The notes under the pieces: generated by a model
The model's input: the letters and a program-made list of their open reading frames with translations, nothing else
The model's database searches: none
Told to the model about the DNA's origin: nothing
Shown here: positions 42,681 through 53,800 of the stretch, in pieces
Numbering within the stretch: position 1 is the first letter of the stretch
Layout of the letters: every line of letters begins with the position of its first letter
Made by a program: the position numbers and the translations under genes
Source: Craspedostauros australis
Taxonomy: Eukaryota; Bacillariophyta; Bacillariophyceae; Mastogloiales; Achnanthaceae
Direction of reading: 5' to 3'
Assembly: GCA_026770025.1 (NCBI GenBank)
Contig: JAMXDE010000049.1
Coordinates: 404,867-468,866, forward strand
Length of the DNA stretch: 64,000 bases

Positions 42681-43457
42681 TGTTGGAAATCCGGGGTTAT
42701 AGTAGTAGACTAATCTGTTATCAGTCTGTACCGTTTTAGAACTGTGAGCACAACATGCTCATCTCCTTTCGATTCCAATTCACAACAAGCATGATCTGCA
42801 GTAGCCACCCGAGATTACACCCTTCAGCTTGGCTCCTTTCGTCTGCATCTTCATCTTGCTTTCATCGTGGTTCATCGCTTGCTTGGCTGAGGATTGGAGA
42901 GCACCTACATTCGTCAAGTTCATACTCGTAGACCTGTAGGTACCTCTCCTTCGGTCTCTTGTCACCTCACTGGTCCCACTTCATTTCAGTTCCTCCCTCC
43001 TGTCATCTCGATGGTTGCCTTTGGATGCTTGGAACTTATTGTCATCTGGATCGTGGTCTTGGGTGAATAGGGATCGCCTCTGTTTCGCTTTCTCACATTA
43101 GGTTCTCAGGGACGCGTCGACTTGTTCAGATATATTGGTTGTCGCGCTCATTCGATTCACTCAGGGCTGGTGTGTTGCCATCGTCATAGATCTCTCGGTT
43201 CCCGACCGTTATCGGGACATGGCCGAGTAGGCCACTGGATGAGGGTGCTTGGATGTCGCATAAGACAGGTAAGGCCATTGGGCTGTCCGAGTGCAACTGG
43301 TCGATTGCTAGGTTGCGGTTTGTCTGGGAGATGCTATTGGGGGTTGCGGCAATCGTGGGTATCTTTGCACTTAATACCATTCCGGTTCCAGTCAGTCCTC
43401 ATGGGAGCTGCGGCAGAATACGGTATCTTTGCAAAGTCGTACCCCCGATTCCTGACA
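42681..43457 (-). repeat. 3' LTR of element B
   Basis: 777 bp, same sequence as 49287-50063. Confidence 0.95.
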
Positions 43458-43466
43458 CCCTTCCAT
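43458..43466 (-). promoter_or_regulatory. Polypurine tract of element B
   Basis: ATGGAAGGG on the minus strand, directly before the 3' LTR; shares GGAAGGG with family 1. Confidence 0.8.
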
Positions 43467-43553
43467 TGTCGCACCACCATACTCACTCACACACACAAAT
43501 CGTCTCTCGTCTTACTCCCTTGTCTCGCTCTTGCACTCATCTCTTCTGTCCCA

Positions 43554-46500
43554 TTAATCCATGGTCGATCTCAATTGAATGATGCTCCCTTTGTGTCTGT
43601 CGTAGATCTCCTTCTTTGTGTTCTTGGTGAAGCCGTCTGCGATGTTGTCCTCTGAGCGCACAAATTGAATTCGTGCCTCTCCGTTGTCTATCAGCTCCCG
43701 AGTGAAATGATGTCGTATATCGATGTGTCTCGTTCGCGCTGATGTCGACGGATTGGAGGCAATGAAGATAGCCCCCACATTGTCCACGTACACATCCGCT
43801 GGTTTGGTCATCGTCAACCCGATGTCCTCCATTAGCTGCGTGAGGAAGCGAATCTCTTTTCCTGCTTCTGACAGCGCGACGTATTCCGCCTCTGTCGAGC
43901 TGAGAGTTACACTTCGTTGTGCCTTCGATCTCCATACGATGGGCACCCCTTGCAGTAGGACGAGATGTCCCCCGACACTGATCCGGTTATCCTTGTCTCC
44001 CGCAAACTCGCTGTCTGCGTAGATCTCGATCTTCCATGCGTCGTTCTCCAGCGGGGTTGGTTGCATTCGTAGTCCGTAGTCCCTTGTGTCCGATACGAAC
44101 TTCATTACTCGTAGCATCTCCTTGTATGCTGCAGCTGATGGTCCGTCCAGCACCTTGGTAAGTTCGCGCACCGCATTCGCAATGTCTGGTCGCGAGTGCT
44201 TCACCAAGTATAGCAGCATACCTACTCCGCTTCGGTATCTGCTGTGTCGGTCACTGTCCACTTTGGGTAGGTCGTTGTTTCTCTGGATACCCTGTCCTGG
44301 TGTTCCTGGAGTTCCGTATCGTTGTAGAGTCAGCACGTCATCCTTGAATGTATCGATGATGTTCTTGATGATGTGTGGCTGGTTCACCCAACAGTTCGAC
44401 TGATCGTTGTTGAAGATGATCTTGCAGCTGAGGTAGTCTTCGAGGTCGTTCTCCACCTTGATTCCGAATTGCTCAGCTTTGATGTCGATGGTTAGTTGCT
44501 TCAACTCCTCCTTTTCTCCGATGCATAGGCAGTCGTCGACGTAGGTGCCTATCAGCAGTAGTCTCCCTTCCTGATTCCGAATCAGAAGGCATGGATCCAC
44601 TTTGCTCTGTCGAAATCCCAGCTTGAGTAGAATATCGACCAGCTTTTTGTTCCATTGTCGCGCGCTCTGCACTAGTCCGTAGATGGTCTTCTTGAGCAGC
44701 AAGCATTCGTCGGCCTCATGCCTCATCCCCTTTGGGCATTGCATGTAGATCTCTTCGTCAAGTTCTCCATGTAAGAATGCTGTCTCGAAGTCGATGATCA
44801 TACTATCCATGTGCAGCAGCATCTTCATAGTGAGCATGATGCGGTAGGTTGCATCATGAATCACTGGTGCGTGGTGTGCTGAGAAGTCCACTCCTGCGAT
44901 CTGTGAGTAGCCGCAGGCGACGAGTCTGGCCCGGAAGACTCCGTTCCTCTTCTCCTTGAATACCCACTTGGTCTTCACGCATCGCCGATCCCTCGGCATT
45001 CGGTTCCTCTTGATCTTCTCCCATACTCCTCTTCTGGTCATATCGTTGAACTCCTTATTGATGGCCTCTCTCCACTTCGTTCTCTTCTCGGGATCTGCAT
45101 GGTCCCAGCATTCTTCGAAGGTGGTAGGGTCCAGCATCATAGCTACGCTTGCTTGCTCGGGTCTGACTCGATCATTTGTCACTTGGCTCGCAGCGATGAA
45201 GTCATCCAATCTCATCTTTCCGTGAGTGGTGTCTATCATCATCCCTGCGACGTCTCTGTTGAACATCGACCCGTCTGTATGGAAGCTCGGCCCCTCTGTC
45301 GCCGCTGTTTCGGCTTCTGTCTCTTGGGCAGTCTCTTGCTTCTCCTCGTCAGATTCCGATGCTTCGCTGGATCCGTAGTCTCTGTCCTCCTTAGGGACGG
45401 GCGAATTGTTATACCCTGCGAGATCTCTGACCATTCTTGGTACGTACGCAACAGGTGTTGCGACTGGAGTCGAGGGCGGTTCTTGCTCTACCGTTCTTTC
45501 CTCGCTCCTTCCATCCTCGTCCCTTCCGGATTCATCGCCGACGTCTTCGTCTGGTTCCTGATCCTCCTGGACGGGTAGCAGATCGTCCTGCTCTACCGCA
45601 GCATCTTCTGAATCTCCTTGTTCTCTAGTTCTGCTGCGCTGGTCATCATCATCGGTCTCTATGTCACTCATACTGTCCGATTGACGAAGCCAAGTCACTC
45701 CTCTCTCTGGAGACGAGTCTCTTGATGAGGAGTCGTCGTCTGCGTTCATTACTCTGGATCTGCTGGCATCCTTAATACCTTTGAACTCTCCATACGACTT
45801 ATTCAACCATGTTATGTCTCGAGTCATCAGGATTCTTGAGGTAGCAAGGTTCATCATGCGGTACACTCCTTTCGCGTGCGACTCTCCGTATCCCACGAAC
45901 ATGGCAGGTTTGGAGCGGTCGTCTAGCTTGGCCTTGATAGTCTGTCCACCGATGTGTACCATCCCCATCTCGCCGAACACACGCAGGTCATTTGCATACT
46001 TCGGGACTTTTCCGTTTAACAGTATACACGCTGGCTCCCTTGACTTCGTGCCAATGATGTTCTCCAGCTGCGTTGCCGTGTGAGCAGCCTCTGCCCACAG
46101 CTTCCCTCGCGTTGTTTTTGGTAGATGGGTTTGGTTCAGCATGGCGCGTACTTTGCCGTAGAGTGTCGCGAATTTCCTTTCGACGCGACCGTTCTGTTGG
46201 GGAGTCGATGCCGCAGTGTACTCGAAGGTTGGGGCGAATCCCTTGTTAAGTAAGAGTTTCTCTGTAGAACGATTCTCTCCTGCGTTGTCACATCTGACAA
46301 TTTGAACCGTTACTCGCTGATTCGCCTGGAGCCATTGGAACAACAAAAGCATCTTCGACCCCACGTCGCTCTTCTCTGTGATGAAGTAACTCCAGCAGTA
46401 GTCACTGTAATCGTCGATCACAAGAAGCCAGTATTTGCCCCTTCCCAGGCTGTGTGTCTGAACGCTTGATGTGTCCATGAACAATCGATCCCCGACTCCT

Positions 46501-49205
46501 TTCGCTCGTTGTTGAGTCGCTTTCGACATCGGTCTCTGTCGCGATTTCCCAATCGCGCAGTCAACACACACTTTCAGTTTTCCTGTCACGTTCCAACCGT
46601 ACCTCCCTGCTGTTCGAGAGATGGTGTACGCGTCAACGTGGCCTAACATTTTATGAATTGTGTTGATGTCGATTGGTGCGTCGGTCGACACGCCAACATG
46701 AGCTTGGTCGTTGGCCTTGGCGTTGCTCACCATGTTCACTCCACATACGAAACCGCTCTGGGTTGCCATGATGCGGTCGAAGCTGATGCGCACGCTGCCT
46801 TTCTTCAGGCTGATCACAATGCCGCGGTTGCTGATGTCGAAACCATTCTCGAGAGCTTTGTTAATGCTCAGTAGGTTCACCCACAGTTTCGGCACGTACT
46901 TCACTGACTTGAGCACAACGATGGATGTCTTTCCGTTCTTCTGCATGACGGTCATGCGCTTGTCCCCAACCTTGGTTGCCTTGAGGAAGCGTCCGCTTCC
47001 GATCTTCACGTCCTGATCGGAGACGCGAACGTTGGTCATTCCTTCGTCGCTGTTGGTGAGGTGGCATGATGCGCCCGAATCCCCCAACCAGGTGTTGGTC
47101 TCATAGCTGTCCGGTGCGATGGAAGAGCGCCTTGCGCTCACATGGTCCGTGTTGCCGACCACCATGGCTACCTCGTGTTGGTCTGTGCGTTCAGAGTAGA
47201 TTGGTAGCACCCAGTGCTCCGGCTTTGGGTCTCTGACTCCGCTGTCACTTTGGTGATGGGTCCAACGGATGGAGTTCGCGGCATGGAGGGTCATGCACGA
47301 AATCAGATCGCTGGGGAAGGGTTGGAAGTGACGAGACTCCAAGCTGTTGTTGATGTTGCACGGGTTGCGACACACACCCAATGTGGTGATCATCCCGATC
47401 TCGTGTAGCTTGAAGTACACCGTGCGCGGCTCGATCTGTAGCTCGCGGTCTTGAGTGTGGGTGGCTACAGCATCGTAGCACAATAGGGCGAGTTCGTTTC
47501 GCACCTCATTGGCTCGGAGCACGTTGCTCAACGATGCTCGCACAGCATTGCGGAGGGAACCAGCTCTTTCGAGTCTGGTGCGTCGCTCCGCGCGCTCTTC
47601 ATCGTTGGTCGGCACATTGCCACTTGGCTCGTTGTGGAGCTGGATGAAGAAAGGAACTTGGGGGCATTCCACGCACCATGCGTAGAGTGGTCCTCGCTTG
47701 AGGCACAGAGGGCACCAGGCCGTGTTGGTGGTGAGCCCTGTCGAGTTCCCGATCATGCGGTCCACGCGAGAGAGTTCTGGAGCGAAGTTGAACACTGGAC
47801 GGCGAGCCGTTCCTTCTTGATTGGCACCGCCCATGTCGTCGTCCACGTCTTCGGTGTCGGTGGCCCCTTCGTTGGTGAGGCTTGCGTCGTAGTAGGATTC
47901 TTGTCCTAGGTTGGAGTTGCTCATCTTGTTGTTGACGTTGTGTGGTCTCAAAGAAAGAATGGGAGATGTGTCAGTCTGTTCGACGATGGCTGCAAAGGCG
48001 ACGTCCTCCATTACCTTGGAGTCAGCTTGGTAGTTGCTGTCGTTGTCGCGTGTTTTCGCCTCGCCTGTGTTCACAGACAAGTTGGTCACATTTTCCAATT
48101 CGTTCGTGTTTCCCGAGGTGGGCACACAAATTAATTCGTCTGTCACCACAAGAGCTACATCGTTATTTCCTTCCATTCCATCAGTCGCCACGTTGGCCGA
48201 GTCTGCCTCCTTCATGGCTGCCTTCAGCTTGAAGCACTGTAGGATCTTGTGTCCCTTCTTACCGCAGTACTTACACTCCCCATTGAACTTGGGCTTGCTG
48301 TTGTTGACTCCTTGGCCACTCTTCTTGTTCTTGCCGTTGTCTTTCTTGGGGGCGGAGCGGCAGTCTGCCTTCTTGTGGCCGTAGGCGCCACAGTTGCGGC
48401 AGTGACCTTTGAAGCCTCCTACTGCAGCGAATGCAGTCTCTTCCCTGTTGCTGTTGTTCTCACGTCTGTTGCCGCCGAGCTTGAGGTGTCGGCCGTCGTA
48501 GGTGGCACTGACAGCCTCGCGGATGTCTTCGAGGGTCATGGTGTCTTCCATACCATCGAACTTGAGCTCCAAGAGCTTGACGTCCGTCTCGTATTCCCTT
48601 CCGAGGGCGTTGAGTACGAGCATGTGGTACTGTTGCATATCCATCTTGATGCCAGTACTACCGAGGCGATTACGCAGCACTTCCATCTCAGTTAGGAACG
48701 TGTCTGGGTGCTCACCTTTCTTCAATCGCATCCCGTTGAGTTGAGCCAACAACTTTGCCTTCATAGGCGCAGTACGTTGCTCATAGATGCGTTCAAGGGC
48801 CTTCCACGCCTTGCGTGGGTCTCCACTTTCAGTGGGCCCGCCCTTGGTTCCCACCACAGCCATGAAGGCGACATTGCCTTCCGTAGTTTCATGGTTGATC
48901 GCCATGGCCAGTTCTTCAAACGCGCACTTAGCCAGCCCATTCTTGTATAACTCCTTCTCCTCTGCAGTCATCGAGGCTATCTTCTTCGCGATAGACTCAC
49001 CCTCTTCGATCTTCACATCGGAGATGAGGGCGCTGGGGCCGAAGGGAGCTGGCTTCACCTCCACCTTGTCTAGATCCATGAGATACAAGTCCTCAAGACC
49101 CCTGCCCGCGGCGCGAGCTAGGAACTTGATGCTCCAACCTGTCCAGCTGGAACGCTTGCCGTCGAAGATAACGACGCGGTCGTTCTTGCGGAGATAGGAG
49201 CTCAT
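43554..49205 (-). CDS. Copia Gag-Pol polyprotein (element B)
   Basis: One ORF; I take the Met at 49205 (MSSYLRKNDRVVIFDGKR) as start, 1883 residues; an upstream in-frame Met lies at 49268. Order: Gag with SSWTGWSIKFLARAAG; zinc knuckles CRNCGAYGHKKADC and CKYCGKKGHKILQC (48400-48240); a 350-residue unassigned region holding a further Cys cluster CPLCLKRGPLYAWCVEC (about 47700); protease LGDSGASCHL (about 47075); integrase HKMLGH, FMDTS, VRCDNAGEN and NGRVERKF; an acidic linker (about 45650-45300); RT with FETAFLHGELDEE and YVDD (44532-44543); RNase H with ADSEFAGDK and SSTEAEYVALSEAGKE. All catalytic motifs are present, no breaks. Family 2 differs from family 1 throughout, so it is a separate lineage. 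Confidence 0.96.
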   Translation of the reverse strand: MSSYLRKNDRVVIFDGKRSSWTGWSIKFLARAAGRGLEDLYLMDLDKVEVKPAPFGPSALISDVKIEEGESIAKKIASMTAEEKELYKNGLAKCAFEELAMAINHETTEGNVAFMAVVGTKGGPTESGDPRKAWKALERIYEQRTAPMKAKLLAQLNGMRLKKGEHPDTFLTEMEVLRNRLGSTGIKMDMQQYHMLVLNALGREYETDVKLLELKFDGMEDTMTLEDIREAVSATYDGRHLKLGGNRRENNSNREETAFAAVGGFKGHCRNCGAYGHKKADCRSAPKKDNGKNKKSGQGVNNSKPKFNGECKYCGKKGHKILQCFKLKAAMKEADSANVATDGMEGNNDVALVVTDELICVPTSGNTNELENVTNLSVNTGEAKTRDNDSNYQADSKVMEDVAFAAIVEQTDTSPILSLRPHNVNNKMSNSNLGQESYYDASLTNEGATDTEDVDDDMGGANQEGTARRPVFNFAPELSRVDRMIGNSTGLTTNTAWCPLCLKRGPLYAWCVECPQVPFFIQLHNEPSGNVPTNDEERAERRTRLERAGSLRNAVRASLSNVLRANEVRNELALLCYDAVATHTQDRELQIEPRTVYFKLHEIGMITTLGVCRNPCNINNSLESRHFQPFPSDLISCMTLHAANSIRWTHHQSDSGVRDPKPEHWVLPIYSERTDQHEVAMVVGNTDHVSARRSSIAPDSYETNTWLGDSGASCHLTNSDEGMTNVRVSDQDVKIGSGRFLKATKVGDKRMTVMQKNGKTSIVVLKSVKYVPKLWVNLLSINKALENGFDISNRGIVISLKKGSVRISFDRIMATQSGFVCGVNMVSNAKANDQAHVGVSTDAPIDINTIHKMLGHVDAYTISRTAGRYGWNVTGKLKVCVDCAIGKSRQRPMSKATQQRAKGVGDRLFMDTSSVQTHSLGRGKYWLLVIDDYSDYCWSYFITEKSDVGSKMLLLFQWLQANQRVTVQIVRCDNAGENRSTEKLLLNKGFAPTFEYTAASTPQQNGRVERKFATLYGKVRAMLNQTHLPKTTRGKLWAEAAHTATQLENIIGTKSREPACILLNGKVPKYANDLRVFGEMGMVHIGGQTIKAKLDDRSKPAMFVGYGESHAKGVYRMMNLATSRILMTRDITWLNKSYGEFKGIKDASRSRVMNADDDSSSRDSSPERGVTWLRQSDSMSDIETDDDDQRSRTREQGDSEDAAVEQDDLLPVQEDQEPDEDVGDESGRDEDGRSEERTVEQEPPSTPVATPVAYVPRMVRDLAGYNNSPVPKEDRDYGSSEASESDEEKQETAQETEAETAATEGPSFHTDGSMFNRDVAGMMIDTTHGKMRLDDFIAASQVTNDRVRPEQASVAMMLDPTTFEECWDHADPEKRTKWREAINKEFNDMTRRGVWEKIKRNRMPRDRRCVKTKWVFKEKRNGVFRARLVACGYSQIAGVDFSAHHAPVIHDATYRIMLTMKMLLHMDSMIIDFETAFLHGELDEEIYMQCPKGMRHEADECLLLKKTIYGLVQSARQWNKKLVDILLKLGFRQSKVDPCLLIRNQEGRLLLIGTYVDDCLCIGEKEELKQLTIDIKAEQFGIKVENDLEDYLSCKIIFNNDQSNCWVNQPHIIKNIIDTFKDDVLTLQRYGTPGTPGQGIQRNNDLPKVDSDRHSRYRSGVGMLLYLVKHSRPDIANAVRELTKVLDGPSAAAYKEMLRVMKFVSDTRDYGLRMQPTPLENDAWKIEIYADSEFAGDKDNRISVGGHLVLLQGVPIVWRSKAQRSVTLSSTEAEYVALSEAGKEIRFLTQLMEDIGLTMTKPADVYVDNVGAIFIASNPSTSARTRHIDIRHHFTRELIDNGEARIQFVRSEDNIADGFTKNTKKEIYDRHKGSIIQLRSTMD

Positions 49206-49274
49206 GGTGGTGTGGTGGTGGTGGTATTTGTTGCTGTGTTGGTGGGTGATGGAAACGTTGGATTTCAATCGTAA

Positions 49275-49286
49275 CGTTTCGAAACG
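49275..49286. promoter_or_regulatory. 12-bp palindrome at the primer-binding position, element B
   Basis: CGTTTCGAAACG, perfect palindrome directly next to the 5' LTR, the same position and pattern as CGTTTATAAACG in A and C. Confidence 0.6.
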
Positions 49287-50063
49287 TGTTGGAAATCCGG
49301 GGTTATAGTAGTAGACTAATCTGTTATCAGTCTGTACCGTTTTAGAACTGTGAGCACAACATGCTCATCTCCTTTCGATTCCAATTCACAACAAGCATGA
49401 TCTGCAGTAGCCACCCGAGATTACACCCTTCAGCTTGGCTCCTTTCGTCTGCATCTTCATCTTGCTTTCATCGTGGTTCATCGCTTGCTTGGCTGAGGAT
49501 TGGAGAGCACCTACATTCGTCAAGTTCATACTCGTAGACCTGTAGGTACCTCTCCTTCGGTCTCTTGTCACCTCACTGGTCCCACTTCATTTCAGTTCCT
49601 CCCTCCTGTCATCTCGATGGTTGCCTTTGGATGCTTGGAACTTATTGTCATCTGGATCGTGGTCTTGGGTGAATAGGGATCGCCTCTGTTTCGCTTTCTC
49701 ACATTAGGTTCTCAGGGACGCGTCGACTTGTTCAGATATATTGGTTGTCGCGCTCATTCGATTCACTCAGGGCTGGTGTGTTGCCATCGTCATAGATCTC
49801 TCGGTTCCCGACCGTTATCGGGACATGGCCGAGTAGGCCACTGGATGAGGGTGCTTGGATGTCGCATAAGACAGGTAAGGCCATTGGGCTGTCCGAGTGC
49901 AACTGGTCGATTGCTAGGTTGCGGTTTGTCTGGGAGATGCTATTGGGGGTTGCGGCAATCGTGGGTATCTTTGCACTTAATACCATTCCGGTTCCAGTCA
50001 GTCCTCATGGGAGCTGCGGCAGAATACGGTATCTTTGCAAAGTCGTACCCCCGATTCCTGACA
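49287..50063 (-). repeat. 5' LTR of element B
   Basis: 777 bp, same sequence as 42681-43457. Confidence 0.95.
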
Positions 50064-50791
50064 TACATTTGTGTCGATAGTGAACTGTACTTTGCCAAAA
50101 TCACATCACGAAATCGAACACAGAAATATGAGGAGAATTTCTGAAGGAAATTTGCAATCAACGATTTCTGAGAGTATCAAGAACATCGTCCATCCATCCA
50201 TCCATCCATCCATCAATGGAAACGTATGATACCAAACAAATCTTGAGGTACCTCCCAACTAAACCTGAGATGACAATATCATCTGACAGACCACTGCATC
50301 ACCAATGGAACGTGACATCTGGAGAGAAGAAGGACGCCTACTGACGTCAACAGGATGTCATTGTGTCACCACATCGACATCTGTCTCCAAGTCAGAGCAG
50401 GAGGCGAAGATCCGATGACCGAAGAGCATCAGCATCATGGATACAGAAGGTGAACTTCAAATGGCGAGTACTCATGGAGTAGGAGCCAGTACTGAATGAA
50501 CGGAGTGTCGAGTGCGGAGTACGCATCGAACAGGGAGTATCGTGCGCGACGAGCACACGATGTTGAGAGAGAGAGAGAGAATACAGAGAGGAGCGAGAGA
50601 GCATCTTGCTCACCAACTCATAGTCGGAGACCAAATCTATGAAACAGATTGAAGCGCCGAGAACATCAGGCAAGAGAACAGGTGTACACCGAGAGGATCG
50701 GAGTAGCCAAGTAATGAAATAGCAAACAGAAGACTATCAACCAACACCATCTTCCACGATCGTAGGTTACCGTGAGCGGAACTTGCCAACA
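50064..50791 (+). repeat. 5' LTR of element C, right piece
   Basis: Resumes at the duplicated TACATT and runs to GCCAACA. Contains an expanded (CATC)n run at 50189-50215 and a short (GA)n run. It is followed by CGTTTATAAACG at 50792-50803. Confidence 0.9.
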
Positions 50792-50873
50792 CGTTTATAA
50801 ACGATAGATCAGGGCGAGCCCGCGGATCGGATCGTGCGAGGAAGACGAACATCATTCAAGAGCAGCAGGCTGA

Positions 50874-53800
50874 ATGAGCGAGGAAGAGGAATTGAGAGAC
50901 ATCCCTCTGTCCAACCCGACTATCAAGCAAGAAGAAGGTGCGAGTGAGACTCCACCACGAGAAGAGAAGGAAGCAGCCGCGGCTACTGTCCTATCAGGCG
51001 CAGACGCAAGCGTGATCGACGAGACCGAAGAGGAACGATCTGCAAGACAACATCGCGAGAAGGAGAGGATCCTCAAGGCGATTAAGCAAGAGGAGACTGG
51101 TGTGACGGAGAGCATTCGCACAGCCAAACAGAGTGGGAAAAGTGAGACACCACCAGGAGGAGAATTTGTGAGCAAATCAACCCTCGCGAAACAACAAGCG
51201 AAAATCGAAGAATCGACAACACAGAAACAGACGAAAATCAAGGGCGCGAGCGCACCAACAACAAAACAACGAATCAACATGGCGACATCAGCCAACATGA
51301 ACAAGCAACGCATCAAGGCGCCGATGTTCAGCGGTGAACAGGAAGACTACAGTGCATGGGAGTCCCAAGCGAAGGCATACGCTCGTGCACAGAAGACGAG
51401 AGACGTGATGTTGGGCAAGACCAAGGTGCCAACAGTGAGCGAGATCGCGGCAGCCGCCGAGGATGCCAAAGAAGCGATGGAAGAAATCTACGAGCTGGGA
51501 TGCGACTGCTTCAGCAATCTGATCCTCATGATGGATGCAGAGAAAGGAAAGGGCAAGCAGGCCATCCAGTACATCAACCAATGCGTCTCCGACGATTATC
51601 CCGAAGGAGATGCACACGCAGCGTGGAACGTTCTCGCGGAGAAGTTCCAACCATCCGACGCGGCAACGAAGATCAAACTCAAGCGCCAATTCAACAACGA
51701 AAAGATGAAGAGAGACACGGACCCCGACATCTACATCACGCGACTCGAGAGTCTACGATCGCGTCTCCACGATGTCAAGTACGAGATCACAGATGAGGAG
51801 ATGATCATGCAAATCCTCAGCACGGTGAGCAGTGAATACAAAACTCACATCGTGAACTTCCAACATCAACTCACGTTTAATCCGACAGTGGTCACTATCA
51901 ACACGATCAGAGGAGTACTCCGCACAGCACACGCCACTCATCAAGGAGGCAAGGCGTACATCGACGACTTCCAAGACAGTACCACGAAGAGCAACAACAC
52001 CGGCTTCACGAGCACCGGTAACTTCAAGGGTACCTGCCACAACTGTGGTGTGTATGGTCACAGATCTGCCGATTGCCCAGAACGCAAGAAATCGAACAAC
52101 AAGAAAAACAACAACAACAACAACAACAAGATGAACGGAAAGCGCAACAACAACCGCAACAAAGGAAATGGCTTCAACAGGAAGTGCAACTACTGTGGCA
52201 TCTTCGGACACCGCGAGGCGGAGTGCCGTAAGAAGAAGTTCAACGAGAACAAGAAGACCAACGAACAGGCCAACACAGCAACGGAAGGACACGACAAGAG
52301 CGGGCACGAGATGGTACTCTCGGCAAAGGACATGCCGCTCTGCATGTTGGTGTCCAACGACTACATCATAGACTCCTTCTTCGATAACTTCGAGTACGTC
52401 AGGAATGACGACGAAGTGCAGGACGATGAGATCGTCCTGGAGTGGCTCAGTGAGGAGCCCATCATCCACGAGGTGGATCCAAGACGCGAGGTGAGCTACG
52501 AGTGCTGCTTCAACGCGCACGACCTGATCGGTTCATACGGCGACGAAGCTGAGATGGACGACGAGGCCAACGATAGCGACATCGAAGAGGCCATGAGCAA
52601 TGACGACGACGACGCCGACGAGGACGGCGCAGATGAAGACGATGACGATACCACCAGAGACGAGGCGAACCGCGCCGAGGCGCTGCCTCCTCCAGCAATG
52701 CGGAACGAGAGAACGGGCATCTTCGATGAAGAGGACAGCGACGAAGCTGAAGACCATCCAAGCAATACGTTCAATCCTTATGAACACGTCGTCTACCCAA
52801 TCCGATCCAATTCCCACCGGAACCAAATCCCAGAAGAGTCGACGACATCTACCGACTCCAGACCTTCCCAGAACCAACTGTTACTGCAAAACGAATGCAG
52901 AAGCAACTCATCTACGACGCGGTCCTAACAGCTGCATTGCCGATGTTCCCAGGGTTCATGAACAAACCATTGCGATACATATGGGTGAACATGGTAAGCA
53001 CCATCCTTTCCGCTAACTTCAAATCGATTGAAGAGATCCTCGCAAACGCAGCCATTCTCAACCGACTACTGCAGGCAGCAGGGGAAGACGAGCTTTCCAA
53101 ACTCGACTTACACTACATGCTCGGAGGATGCATGCAGATGCTCCTGCGCGAGCAACCGCGCGTCACACCATATGACACGGTCACCGGAGTTCATCGGAAC
53201 AGCACAGTCCCAGCGGACTTCGCAGAACTACCAAGCGATGATGGAATGGACGAAGATTGCAATCCATACAACGAAGATGGAGTCCACGAAGATGAAGAAG
53301 AAGACGGCCTCATGGATGAAATGGCTGCAGCAGCCGTGGAGCAGCTCCACGAGTTGAGCACCAGATACAAGGACAAGGTCAACAAGGACACCTGGCTCGC
53401 CGACAGCGGAGCTTTGTGTCACATCGTCAATTCAGACGCCGCTCTCTTCAACGTGCGGCACATCAAGTCCTTCGTCCAAGTGGGAGACAGCACGAAGCTG
53501 GACTCTCCCAAAATGGGATCCATTCGCTTGAAGGTCAAGCAACGAGACAACACTGGCCACATCATCCGGCTCGATGATGTAAAGTACACACCGAAAATGG
53601 CGGTGAACCTTTTCTCAATGAACAAGGCTCTGTACAACGGTTACCAGCTTGGTAACAACGGCATTCTGATGGACATCATCAACGGATCCGGAACAAAGAT
53701 CGTGTTCGATCGAGTCTTCCCCACATCCAACGGATTCATCACAGGAGTGCAGATGCATCCCATCATGCCAACGGACGATGGCAAGGCTTCCACAGCCATC

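Larger units (their letters stand above)
42681..50063 (-). mobile_element. Copia element B, full length, family 2, nested in element C
   Basis: 7383 bp with 777-bp LTRs at 42681-43457 and 49287-50063, TGTTGGAAAT...TCCTGACA, with no differences noticed (constant offset 6606). Target duplication TACATT at 42675-42680 and 50064-50069, inside the 5' LTR of C. In its own sense: 5' LTR 50063-49287, palindrome CGTTTCGAAACG (49286-49275), gag-pol, polypurine tract ATGGAAGGG (43466-43458), 3' LTR. Likely recent. Confidence 0.95.
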
